From Chloroflexota bacterium (GTDB lineage Bacteria; Chloroflexota; Anaerolineae; Anaerolineales; VGOW01): a stretch of DNA of 64,000 nucleotides. Under the pieces are notes generated by a model. That model worked only from the letters and a program-made list of their open reading frames with translations, was not told where the DNA came from and searched no databases. Numbering within the stretch: position 1 is the stretch's first letter; every line of letters begins with the position of its first letter. A program made the position numbers and the translations under genes. The DNA is taken from NCBI GenBank assembly GCA_016197225.1, contig JACPWC010000066.1, positions 1 to 64,000 on the forward strand. Direction: 5' to 3'. This document shows, one piece after another, positions 8,039-15,446 of this stretch.

Positions 8039-9331
8039 CTAATGCTCCACGAAAAAGCGCCGGGCTTTCAACTCGAAGCGGGGCAGCGCGCCGCGCGGGG
8101 CGAGGCAAATGGCCGGGCGGAAAGACAGCGCCGAGTCAATGGTCTGCCCGATGGCATTGACCACGGCCGGGTCGGCGTCTTCGACCAGCTCGACCTCGAC
8201 GCTCATTTCGTCCATCTCGCGCACGGTGCGAACCGTGACCCGAAACTCGTCCACCTCGGCGAAGCGGCGGATGATGTTTTCCACCGCGCCCGGAAACACG
8301 TTGACGCCGCGCACGGTGATCATGTCGTCAACCCGACCCAGCACACCGCCTTCAAAGCGGGCAAAGGTCCGCCCGCACTCGCATGGGGCCGGGTTGAGCA
8401 GCACGATGTCGCCGGTGCGATAACGAATGACGGGAAAGCCCCACCGTCCCAGGTTGGTGATGACCAGTTCGCCCTGCTGGCCGGGCGCCACCGGCCGCAG
8501 GGTATTCGGGTCCAGCACCTCGGCGATGAACTCGCTCTCGATGATGTGCGTCCCGCCAGGTTGGGCTTCGCACTCGAAAGAATGCGCCCCCACTTCCGAA
8601 GCCCCGGCATGGTCGTAACATTTCGCGCCCCAGGCCTGTTCAATCCGCCGCTTGGTGGCGGGAATGTTGGCCCCCGGCTCTCCGGCGTGAATGGTGGCCC
8701 GCACCGCGAGGCGGCTCAGGTCGAAGTTGCTCTCGCGCGCCACCTCAGCCAGCCGCAGAGCATACGTCGGCGTGCAGCACAAGGCCGTTGCGCCGGTGTC
8801 GCGCATCAATTCCAAACGCTGAAGCGAATCGCGCCCGCCGCCGGGGATCATCATAGCCCCCACCTGGCGCGCGCCTTCGACCGCCGCCCAAAAACCGATG
8901 AAGGGGCCGAAAGAGAAAGCCATGAACACGCGATCCCAGGCGTTGAGGCCCGCGCCGCAGAGCACATGGCCCCAGCACCGGCCCCACCAGTGCCAACTGG
9001 CTTCCGTATCCAGAACGCGCAACGGCGCGCCGGTAGTGCCGGACGTTTGATGAATGCGCCCATAAGCCGACAGCGGATAGGTTAGATTGCGGCCAAATGG
9101 CGGGTAGGCGGCCTGGTCGGCCAGCAATTCGGCCTTGGTCGTCACCGGCAGAAGCGACAAGTCCGGCAGCGAACAAAGATCACCCGGCTGGACGCCTGCC
9201 GCTTTCAGCTTGGCGGTGTAAAACGCGTTCCCGCCCCATAGCTCAGCCAACATCGCCCGGAATTTCTGCAATTGCATAGCCGCCAATCGCTCACGCGGCA
9301 AAGTTTCAGTGGCTTGATCGAAGTATGGCAT
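8039..9331 (-). CDS. paaK: Phenylacetate-CoA ligase family protein
   Basis: A 430-residue AMP-forming ligase of the PaaK type. It has the nucleotide loop QTSGTTGAPLRV, the middle motif YDHAGASEVGAHSFEC and the hinge region YRTGDIVLL followed by CECGRTFARFEGG, then VRGVNVFPGAVE in the C-terminal lid. It activates phenylacetate or a related aromatic acid to the CoA thioester. The nearby PaaX-type regulator, aldehyde oxidoreductase and indolepyruvate oxidoreductase fit a phenylacetate/phenylalanine branch. The family also includes 2-aminobenzoate and other aryl ligases, so the acid is not certain. The ribosome-binding site is weak. Confidence 0.9.
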   Translation of the reverse strand: MPYFDQATETLPRERLAAMQLQKFRAMLAELWGGNAFYTAKLKAAGVQPGDLCSLPDLSLLPVTTKAELLADQAAYPPFGRNLTYPLSAYGRIHQTSGTTGAPLRVLDTEASWHWWGRCWGHVLCGAGLNAWDRVFMAFSFGPFIGFWAAVEGARQVGAMMIPGGGRDSLQRLELMRDTGATALCCTPTYALRLAEVARESNFDLSRLAVRATIHAGEPGANIPATKRRIEQAWGAKCYDHAGASEVGAHSFECEAQPGGTHIIESEFIAEVLDPNTLRPVAPGQQGELVITNLGRWGFPVIRYRTGDIVLLNPAPCECGRTFARFEGGVLGRVDDMITVRGVNVFPGAVENIIRRFAEVDEFRVTVRTVREMDEMSVEVELVEDADPAVVNAIGQTIDSALSFRPAICLAPRGALPRFELKARRFFVEH

Positions 9332-9357
9332 GGGTTATTCTACGTAACATTGATTGT

Positions 9358-9390
9358 AGACCGACGCGGTCTTGGAGACCGCGTCGGTCT
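9358..9390. repeat. 33-bp palindrome, 15-bp arms with NGG loop, copy A
   Basis: AGACCGACGCGGTCT and AGACCGCGTCGGTCT are perfect reverse complements separated by TGG. The element lies between the phenylacetate-CoA ligase start and the histidine phosphatase stop. The same design of 15-bp arms and a 3-nt loop occurs at 37937-37969 and, in frame, at 47650-47682; a looser version is at 50936-50971. Confidence 0.85.
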
Positions 9391-9392
9391 GC

Positions 9393-10112
9393 TCAGCATT
9401 CGGCCAGTTCCAGTGGCGTCCTCCGCCCCTGATAAGAAAGCGTGAGCCGGTTGCGCGGGCCGTCCGGTTCGATGACGACGAAGCTACAAAAATCCGGCTC
9501 ACCCGGATCGGCGCCAAAGGCGTGGCGGAGCACCACGCGCAACGCGCCGGAGTGCGTGACGCCGATCCAATGGGTGCGCCTCTCCAGGCCCTGGCCATGT
9601 TCATCCAAAAGACCGCGCACTCGCTCACACACCCGCGCCCAGACAATCTCCAGCGTTTCGGCGGCGCCCGCGCTGTCGCGCGTCAGCCAGTAACCCATGG
9701 GGTCGCGGCTGGCCCAAAAGCCGCGGTAGAAGTCGGCGCGCGCAGGAGACACGCTCTGCAAAAAGGCCGGGCTGTTGGTTTGGGCATGAAGCAAAGACGG
9801 TTCATTCGGCGGTTCACCCGGATTCAAAATAAAGCGGACGTTGCTCAAGGCTTCATCGGGTTGCAGCGGAGAGAAGATGACGCCCCCGGCGGCGGCCAGC
9901 GCAGACGAGAGGCTACCGTGCAACAGCTCCGCCGTCTCCTTCACCCGTGTCACGGGTGAATATCGAATGGCAACCGAGTCGCTGGCGGCGACGCGGGTTG
10001 CGAGCAAGGCTCCGGCGGCCTCGGCTTGCGCCTGCCCGCGCGGTGTGAGGCTCACGTCCGTGCGGTGATGCTCCACTTCGCCATGACGCACAAGGTAGAT
10101 CGCGAGGCTCAT
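9393..10112 (-). CDS. Histidine phosphatase superfamily protein
   Basis: A 239-residue phosphoglycerate-mutase-like phosphatase. The catalytic motif LVRHGE is at the N-terminus, and the second catalytic histidine lies in GVTHSGALRVVL near the C-terminus. I chose the ATG at 10112 (MSLAIYLVRHGE) because the upstream alternative is a TTG. It lies between ubiX and the phenylacetate-CoA ligase. Its substrate is unknown. Since the operon makes an aryl phosphate intermediate and a phosphohistidine enzyme, a role in removing such phosphates is possible but speculative. Confidence 0.85.
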   Translation of the reverse strand: MSLAIYLVRHGEVEHHRTDVSLTPRGQAQAEAAGALLATRVAASDSVAIRYSPVTRVKETAELLHGSLSSALAAAGGVIFSPLQPDEALSNVRFILNPGEPPNEPSLLHAQTNSPAFLQSVSPARADFYRGFWASRDPMGYWLTRDSAGAAETLEIVWARVCERVRGLLDEHGQGLERRTHWIGVTHSGALRVVLRHAFGADPGEPDFCSFVVIEPDGPRNRLTLSYQGRRTPLELAEC

Positions 10113-10188
10113 GTTTCGGGTTTCCAATCGCGCAACTCGGCGTCAATGGCCAGATAGACTAGCCGACTATCCGGGAGACAAGGCGCAA

Positions 10189-10797
10189 TCATGAGTTCGC
10201 GTCCTCCGAGCGCTGTTGCAACGGATAGTGCGGCCCCTGCCACCGCTCGAACAAATCCTGATTGAGCTCAATACCCAGCAAGTCGAGCATGCGGTTGACG
10301 GTCTGGTTGATCACGTCGTCCAGCGTTTGCGGGCGGTGGTAAAACGCGGGCATGGGCGGGACGAGCACCGCGCCGATTTCCGTGATCTGGGTCATCAACC
10401 GCAAGTGCCCCAGGTGCAAAGGCGTTTCGCGCGGGACGAGCACCAGGCGGCGGCGCTCTTTGAGAGTCACGTCGGCGGCGCGAATGAGCAGGTTACTGCT
10501 GGCCGAATGGGCAATAGCTGAGAGCGTTTTCATCGAACAGGGCACGACCACCATCCCCATGGTTTTGAATGAGCCGGAGGAGATGGCGGCCGCAGTATCG
10601 CCAAAGCGGTGCTGCACATCGGCCAGCGCTTCAACGGCCTCCACCGTGTAGTCCGTCTCCAGCAGGACGTTCTGTTTGGCGGCATTGCTCAGGATAAGGT
10701 GCGTTTCCACATCGGCGACGCCGCGCAAGACTTCCAGCAAGCGAATGCCATAGATCGTTCCGCTGGCCCCGGAAATACCGACGACTAATCGCCTCAT
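10189..10797 (-). CDS. ubiX: Flavin prenyltransferase (UbiX/Pad1 family)
   Basis: A 202-residue protein that makes prenylated FMN, the cofactor of UbiD-type (de)carboxylases. The N-terminal GISGASGTIYGIRLLEVL binds flavin. CSMKTLSAIAHSASSNLLIRAADVTLKERRRLVLVPRETPLH is the conserved core, and AFYHRPQTLDDVINQTVNRMLDLLGI closes the domain. I placed the start at 10797, where AGGA lies 5 nt upstream and the length is normal. Longer frames upstream have no homology. It sits in the same operon as the UbiD-like carboxylase at 15447, which it presumably supplies with cofactor. Confidence 0.95.
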   Translation of the reverse strand: MRRLVVGISGASGTIYGIRLLEVLRGVADVETHLILSNAAKQNVLLETDYTVEAVEALADVQHRFGDTAAAISSGSFKTMGMVVVPCSMKTLSAIAHSASSNLLIRAADVTLKERRRLVLVPRETPLHLGHLRLMTQITEIGAVLVPPMPAFYHRPQTLDDVINQTVNRMLDLLGIELNQDLFERWQGPHYPLQQRSEDANS

Positions 10798-10898
10798 GGG
10801 TGTCCTACGTTTCGGCGGCAATTGGACTGCCGCCGCGCCCGCAGTGCAACTGCGGCGCGAACCGTAAATCGATTCGGAATTTTCTCTAATCGCCTCAT
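10794..10898 (-). CDS. Possible 34-residue ORF between Nudix and ubiX (duplicated ubiX start)
   Basis: This frame starts with ATGA overlapping the Nudix stop and ends with TGA overlapping the ubiX ATG, so it is perfectly coupled at both ends. It begins MRRL, as ubiX does. About 18 bp around its start (CTMAT..GAGGCGATTAG context) repeat the ubiX start region. The rest is arginine-rich and unlike any protein I know. It may be only a scar of a short duplication. The interval also holds two small hairpins (GGCGGCA/TGCCGCC and CGCAGT/ACTGCG). Confidence 0.25.
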   Translation of the reverse strand: MRRLEKIPNRFTVRAAVALRARRQSNCRRNVGHP

Positions 10899-11431
10899 AG
10901 GCGTCCCGTCGGGGCCTCGCGCCAGGGCCCGGTGGCCTCCTGAACGACTCCATAAAACCAGCGGTCAAGCGCCGTCGCCTGCGACACATCGGGAGGCGGT
11001 TGAACCGGGATATGGCCGGGGGCAAACAAACCCACCTCGCCGGCGTCATCTCCGGCTCTCGGCTCCCCGCCGGTGGCTCGTGCCCGATAAGCCACAATCA
11101 TCACCTCTGCATCGCCGTGCGAATAGACGTTCACCAATTCACCCAAGATAATTTCCAGACCTGTTTCTTCGCGGGTCTCGCGGATGGTTGCCTCGGTGAC
11201 CGATTCGCCAAGTTCCACATGGCCGGCCGGCGGGGCCCAGTACCCCTGCAAGGGCGGAGCCGTCCGTCGGATAAGCACCAACTGATGGTCGCGCTCTACC
11301 ATCGCCATCCCGATTGGCGCGGGCGTGTGGTAGACAACGACGCCACACGCCGGGCAGTGTTCCCGTTCGCGCCCATGGATCAGGTTCATGGTCAGGCGCG
11401 TGCCGCATTCAGCGCAGAATTGGGCGCGCAT
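10895..11431 (-). CDS. Nudix hydrolase with N-terminal zinc ribbon
   Basis: A 178-residue protein. Residues 5-35 form a zinc ribbon (CAECG and CPACG). The Nudix box GHVELGESVTEATIRETREETG at about residues 70-92 has the G-x5-E-x7-RE-x2-EE-x-G signature. Such proteins hydrolyse nucleoside diphosphates linked to another moiety, such as ADP-ribose, NADH or CoA. It starts 4 bp after the ppsB-like stop. Its role in aromatic metabolism is unknown; CoA or nucleotide housekeeping is a guess. Confidence 0.88.
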   Translation of the reverse strand: MRAQFCAECGTRLTMNLIHGREREHCPACGVVVYHTPAPIGMAMVERDHQLVLIRRTAPPLQGYWAPPAGHVELGESVTEATIRETREETGLEIILGELVNVYSHGDAEVMIVAYRARATGGEPRAGDDAGEVGLFAPGHIPVQPPPDVSQATALDRWFYGVVQEATGPWREAPTGRL

Positions 11432-11435
11432 GACG

Positions 11436-12536
11436 CTAGTCCTCCCGGCTGTGGTTCAGGCCGGTGCGCACGCCGGCCAGCAAATTGGCGACCACAAAAT
11501 CCAGCGGCCCGCTTTTTTGCTTGGCAATGGACTCGCGCGGCTTGCGGCTCCACACCGTTTCCGGGCGGCACTGCAGGGCAACGATGTTGCGGGGAAAAGG
11601 CAAGTCGCGGTCCAGCGCCCATTCGATGTCCTGCGGGTTTCGATAGTAGACGTCGAGGCATTCTCCCAGAATCGCTACTGCCTGGACCTCCTCGTCGGTC
11701 ATGCACAGCGCATTCTGGCGCTCGGGCGGGACATCCATTACTACGGCCTTTTGCCCCTCCGGATCGGGAATGTATTCGATTAGTTTGGGCGAGGCCACCC
11801 GTTTTATCACGTCCTTCGTGATCCGGTTGACGAGGAAGTTGTCGGGCGTAACCATGCCCGAGACGACGCTTTCGCCCAACCCCCAACTGGCGTCAATCGC
11901 AATCGTCGAGCGGTCGCCGTTGGACGGGTTGAGGGTGAACATGACTCCTGCCACGCGAGCGTTGGCCATCTTCTGGACGCCGACGCTGATCAGCACTTTG
12001 TCGTGCGGGAAGCCCATGGCCAGGCGATAGGAGATGGCGCGAGGTGTGAAAAGGCTCGACCAACAAATTGCGGTGCGGATCAAAACGGAGCCGGCCGTGC
12101 GCACCCAGAGCGTCGTGTCCTGCTGCCCGGCAAACGAGGCATTGGGCAGGTCTTCGGCGGTGGCGCTGGAGCGCACGGCCACCGGCAAGTCGGCCACGCC
12201 GCATTCGCCGCACAATTCCTTGTAAGCCCGGTAAATGCTGTCCTCGATCTTCGCCGGAATGGGGGCGGAGCCCATCAGTTGCCGGATGGTGAGGCTGGCC
12301 TTCTCGGCGGCCTCGACATCATCCGGGCGGACTTCCGCCAGAATCTTCTGAATTTCCTGGCCGATGCCAGCCTCCGCGAGAAAATCCCGGTAAGCCGCCG
12401 TCGTCACCGCAAAACCCGGCGGCACGTTGATGTTGGCTTTGATCATGTCGCCCAGACTGGCGCACTTGCCGCCGACCAACGGCACGGATGTGCGATCACA
12501 GTCATCGAGCCAGAGGATGTAGGGTTCGGCGTCCAT
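11436..12536 (-). CDS. ppsB: Phenylphosphate synthase subunit B-like (PEP synthase N-terminal ATP-grasp domain)
   Basis: A 366-residue ATP-grasp protein corresponding to the N-terminal half of PEP synthase. VGGKCASLGDMIKA and VAVRSSATAEDLPNASFAGQQDT are the ATP-binding stretches, and the domain ends with NIVALQCRPETVW. The usual PEP synthase swivelling and PEP-binding parts are absent. I set the start at 12536, with GGGAG 10 nt upstream. In Thauera-type phenol degraders, PpsB stimulates PpsA to phosphorylate phenol with ATP; length and pairing match. The companion PpsA-like gene lies directly upstream in the operon. A PpsC-type CBS-domain protein is not present nearby. Confidence 0.82.
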   Translation of the reverse strand: MDAEPYILWLDDCDRTSVPLVGGKCASLGDMIKANINVPPGFAVTTAAYRDFLAEAGIGQEIQKILAEVRPDDVEAAEKASLTIRQLMGSAPIPAKIEDSIYRAYKELCGECGVADLPVAVRSSATAEDLPNASFAGQQDTTLWVRTAGSVLIRTAICWSSLFTPRAISYRLAMGFPHDKVLISVGVQKMANARVAGVMFTLNPSNGDRSTIAIDASWGLGESVVSGMVTPDNFLVNRITKDVIKRVASPKLIEYIPDPEGQKAVVMDVPPERQNALCMTDEEVQAVAILGECLDVYYRNPQDIEWALDRDLPFPRNIVALQCRPETVWSRKPRESIAKQKSGPLDFVVANLLAGVRTGLNHSRED

Positions 12537-12572
12537 TGAGATCACGCTCCCGCAAGCGAATAAAACGAGGAG

Positions 12573-12606
12573 AGTGAAACGTGAAAACCAAGCCTCACGT
12601 TTCACT
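12573..12606. repeat. 12-bp perfect hairpin between ppsA and ppsB
   Basis: AGTGAAACGTGA and TCACGTTTCACT are perfect complements around a 10-nt loop in the 82-bp gap between the two phenylphosphate synthase genes. There is no T-run on the coding strand, so it is more likely a processing or stability hairpin than a terminator. Confidence 0.7.
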
Positions 12607-12618
12607 CAACACTGACCG

Positions 12619-14445
12619 TCAGCTCAACACAGTCACGGTACCGCTGCTTCCGTCCACGCGCAGCTTCTGCCCGGTCTTGATGTTCTTGGTGCCAAAGCCG
12701 GTGCCGACGACAGCCGGCAGGCCGTACTCGCGGCAAACGATGGCCGCGTGCGACATCATGCCGCCGATGTCGGTGACGGTGGCCTTGATGCGCGGGAACA
12801 CCGGCGCCCAACTCGGCGTGGTGATCGGGCAGACGAGGATTTCGCCGGGCTGCACGTCCTTGAGTTCCTCGACGCTGGTGATGACGCGGGCCGGGCCTTC
12901 GGCCAGGCCGGGTGATCCGGCAAAGCCGGTGAGTTGCTTCGAGTCGCCAGTGCCTTGCGGCTGGAGCCAGCGCTTGATGCTGTCGGTGGTGATGCCCCAG
13001 AGCATGATAGTGAACGGCTCGGTGACCACTTCCGGCGGCTCGCCCAGCGCGGGCGGCGGCGCATACGCCTTAAGTTTCTCGAACAGGGCTTTGCGCTTCT
13101 CAATGATGGCCGGCCAGTAGCGCGGGCCGCGCGCTTCGCCGCCCGACCCCCACGCGCCAATCAAGTCGTAGAGGGCTTCCTGGACTTCGAAGCGGTGCAG
13201 GTAGAACATGTCGTCCACTTCCTTGAAGAAGCCGTGCTTCACCAACACTTTGCCGAACTCGCGCATCTTGTTCCAGAACACAGTGTGATGCCAGTGCTCG
13301 ACGTAGAAATTGTGGTTCTCGACGTAAGGGAACACCGTGCGGGCCAGGCCCAGTTGTTCCTGGAAGGCCTTTTTGTCCTCGTCGGTGGGCATGAGAGCGG
13401 TGTACTCGGCGGCCAGCCGATCGCGTTCTTTCCGTATCTCGGCCGTCGGACGGGACAAGGTCTCGCCTTTCTCGATTTTTTCGATGTAGCCGCGGATGGC
13501 GAGACAGGGCACGGTCAGGTCGTCAATCCACGAGCGGTGCAGGTGATAGAAACCGGTGCCGGTGGAGAAGTAGAACCAGGGGTCTTTCGATTTCTCCAGT
13601 TCGTCGAGCCACTTCTTCCCCGCGTCCGACTTGCCCATCTCGGCGATGACCTCGTCCGGCTGGATGGTCTTCTTGAAGACGCCGGCCACACCGAGATCAA
13701 CGGCGGCCTGCGAGAGGCGCTTGAGTTCTTCGTCTGGGCGGAAGAGGATCACGTCAATGCCGGAGACGAGTTTGGCGACGGTCTGATCGGAGATGTCGGG
13801 GAAGGCGTTCTTGCAGAAACCGTAAAAGGTGAGGTAGGCCGCGTAGCCGAGGTTCAGGAACTCAAAATGGAGCTGCCAGATCTTGTACATGTTCTCGATG
13901 GCCCGGTTGTAGGCCACCACCAGGTCGTAGGCGCTGGTGATACCCCGCCCGGCCCTTACCACCGTCTCCAGGTCTTCCATCTCTGGCAGGTCGGGGACTT
14001 TGATCGCCTTCAACTCGGCGATGGTGTCCTCGGCCTTCTTCACCCACTGCGCGTAGAGCCTGTCCCAGTTCTGAAAGTAGTAGCCGGCGCGCTCCATGAA
14101 GTGGCCCACCCGCGCGGGGATGTCGTCCGGGTTGGCCACCGGCAGGGCGGTGATGTAGAGGTAGCCGTTCAGGACGCGTTGATCAATGCCGAGCGCCGGC
14201 GGCACGATGAAGACGCGCGTGTTGTTTTGGCCGAGCGCGACCCACCACGACTCGCAAGTGATGGTGTCGAACGGGTAGAGCGGCTCCGGATGGTGCATAC
14301 TATCCTGGAACCAGAACCGTTTGTCCTCGAATTCCTTCCGGTCTTCGCTGAACACGTAGTAATAGGGGTAGAGGTCCTTCCACCCCTCGCACCCCTCCGG
14401 AGTCGGGACTTCAAAAGGGCTGGGGAATCGTCCGTTGGTGGTCAT
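12619..14445 (-). CDS. ppsA: Phenylphosphate synthase subunit A-like (PEP-utilising mobile domain)
   Basis: A 608-residue protein whose last 100 or so residues are the PEP-utilising mobile domain: GFAGSPGLAEGPARVI, then TDIGGMMSHAAIVCREYGLP with the phospho-accepting histidine at residue 566. In the Thauera enzyme the phosphohistidine is near residue 569. The long N-terminal part is helical and lacks ATP-grasp motifs, as in PpsA. It would carry a phosphoryl group from ATP to phenol, giving phenylphosphate, the substrate of the UbiD-type carboxylase next door. RBS GAGGAGA is 8 nt upstream. Related proteins act on other hydroxylated aromatics, so phenol is the likely but unproven substrate. Confidence 0.85.
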   Translation of the reverse strand: MTTNGRFPSPFEVPTPEGCEGWKDLYPYYYVFSEDRKEFEDKRFWFQDSMHHPEPLYPFDTITCESWWVALGQNNTRVFIVPPALGIDQRVLNGYLYITALPVANPDDIPARVGHFMERAGYYFQNWDRLYAQWVKKAEDTIAELKAIKVPDLPEMEDLETVVRAGRGITSAYDLVVAYNRAIENMYKIWQLHFEFLNLGYAAYLTFYGFCKNAFPDISDQTVAKLVSGIDVILFRPDEELKRLSQAAVDLGVAGVFKKTIQPDEVIAEMGKSDAGKKWLDELEKSKDPWFYFSTGTGFYHLHRSWIDDLTVPCLAIRGYIEKIEKGETLSRPTAEIRKERDRLAAEYTALMPTDEDKKAFQEQLGLARTVFPYVENHNFYVEHWHHTVFWNKMREFGKVLVKHGFFKEVDDMFYLHRFEVQEALYDLIGAWGSGGEARGPRYWPAIIEKRKALFEKLKAYAPPPALGEPPEVVTEPFTIMLWGITTDSIKRWLQPQGTGDSKQLTGFAGSPGLAEGPARVITSVEELKDVQPGEILVCPITTPSWAPVFPRIKATVTDIGGMMSHAAIVCREYGLPAVVGTGFGTKNIKTGQKLRVDGSSGTVTVLS

Positions 14446-14631
14446 GGTCGTTTTTCTCCTCTGAGAAAATAAATCGGCGCGATGAATGGCCCGCGGTTAT
14501 CCCGCCTGTGGCCGCGTGGGCTTTACAGCGTAAGGCCCCCTTTGGAGTGGGTGAACACATCGAGTAGGGTCGCACCTCCTTTAATGGCAGCCGATGACCG
14601 ATAGACGTTGAGAGAAACACGCCCTGAGCCA

Positions 14632-15444
14632 TCAGTCGGCGCCGTCGAGCCAGGCCGGAAGATGATTCACGTCGGGCAAGACAAGGTCCGGGCGCACAGC
14701 CTCAGCCGCGGCGGCAATAGCTTCTGCCGTTGCTGCACCAGTCAGGACGGCAATGGTGAACAAGCCGGCCTGCTTGCCCATTTTGATGTCCTGTTCCAGT
14801 TGATCGCCAACCACCGCGCTGCGCTCAGGGGCCAGCCCCAAAGCTTTGACGGCCATTTCGCCGGCCCATTGAGATGGCTTGCCGGTCACAAGTGGGTCTT
14901 TGCCGGTGGCGTAAGCCACTGCCTTGATCATCGGCCCGGTGGCCGGGATGAACCCGTTAGCGGCCGGCACTTTGGGGTCGAGATTGGTGGCGATGAAATC
15001 GGCTCCGCGCCAGATGGTCTGACAGACGACATCCAGCATCTTCATGTTGAAGTTTGGATCTTTGCCCATCACCACCACTTCGGCTTCGGCGGCGTGGTCG
15101 GCATCCACCAGTTCCATGCCGCACTGTTGCAGGGCTTCCACCAACCCCGCCGCGCCCACCGCCAGCACCTTCTTCCCCGGATGCAATGCGCGCGTCACTT
15201 CGGCGGCGACGATGGCTGACGTAACCACGTCCTCTACCGTACACGGAATGCCCATGCCATTGAGTTTCTCCACCACCTGCGCCCGCGTCTTCATATTCTC
15301 GTTGGTGAGAAAGGCGCACCGGATGCCGCGCGCTCTCAGCGCCGCCAACGTCTCGGGCACGCCGGGCAGAGCGTGGTTGCCCCGGGCCACGCACCCATCA
15401 ACGTCGAAAATGAAACCGGCAATATCCGTGGGTTGCTTCTTCAT
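14632..15444 (-). CDS. HAD superfamily phosphatase (NagD/IIA type)
   Basis: A 270-residue HAD hydrolase. FIFDVDGCVARG holds the nucleophile aspartate, CAFLTNEN is motif II, GKPSQWA carries the lysine, and AVVGDQLEQDIKMGKQAG binds magnesium. The type-IIA cap lies in the middle. It starts 2 bp from the UbiD-like stop. In phenylphosphate carboxylase systems a HAD-family subunit accompanies the UbiD proteins and removes the phosphate. This protein is larger than the Thauera delta subunit and closer to NagD, so the functional match is an inference from context. Confidence 0.85.
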   Translation of the reverse strand: MKKQPTDIAGFIFDVDGCVARGNHALPGVPETLAALRARGIRCAFLTNENMKTRAQVVEKLNGMGIPCTVEDVVTSAIVAAEVTRALHPGKKVLAVGAAGLVEALQQCGMELVDADHAAEAEVVVMGKDPNFNMKMLDVVCQTIWRGADFIATNLDPKVPAANGFIPATGPMIKAVAYATGKDPLVTGKPSQWAGEMAVKALGLAPERSAVVGDQLEQDIKMGKQAGLFTIAVLTGAATAEAIAAAAEAVRPDLVLPDVNHLPAWLDGAD

Positions 15445-15446
15445 GA

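Noticed and set aside
14411-14582. A perfect Shine-Dalgarno (AAAGGAGG, minus strand 14582-14575) in the HAD-ppsA gap, with an ATG at 14560
   Set aside because: Spacing of 14 nt is too long, and the 49-codon frame runs out of frame into ppsA. It may be the relic of a lost gene, but no product can be supported.
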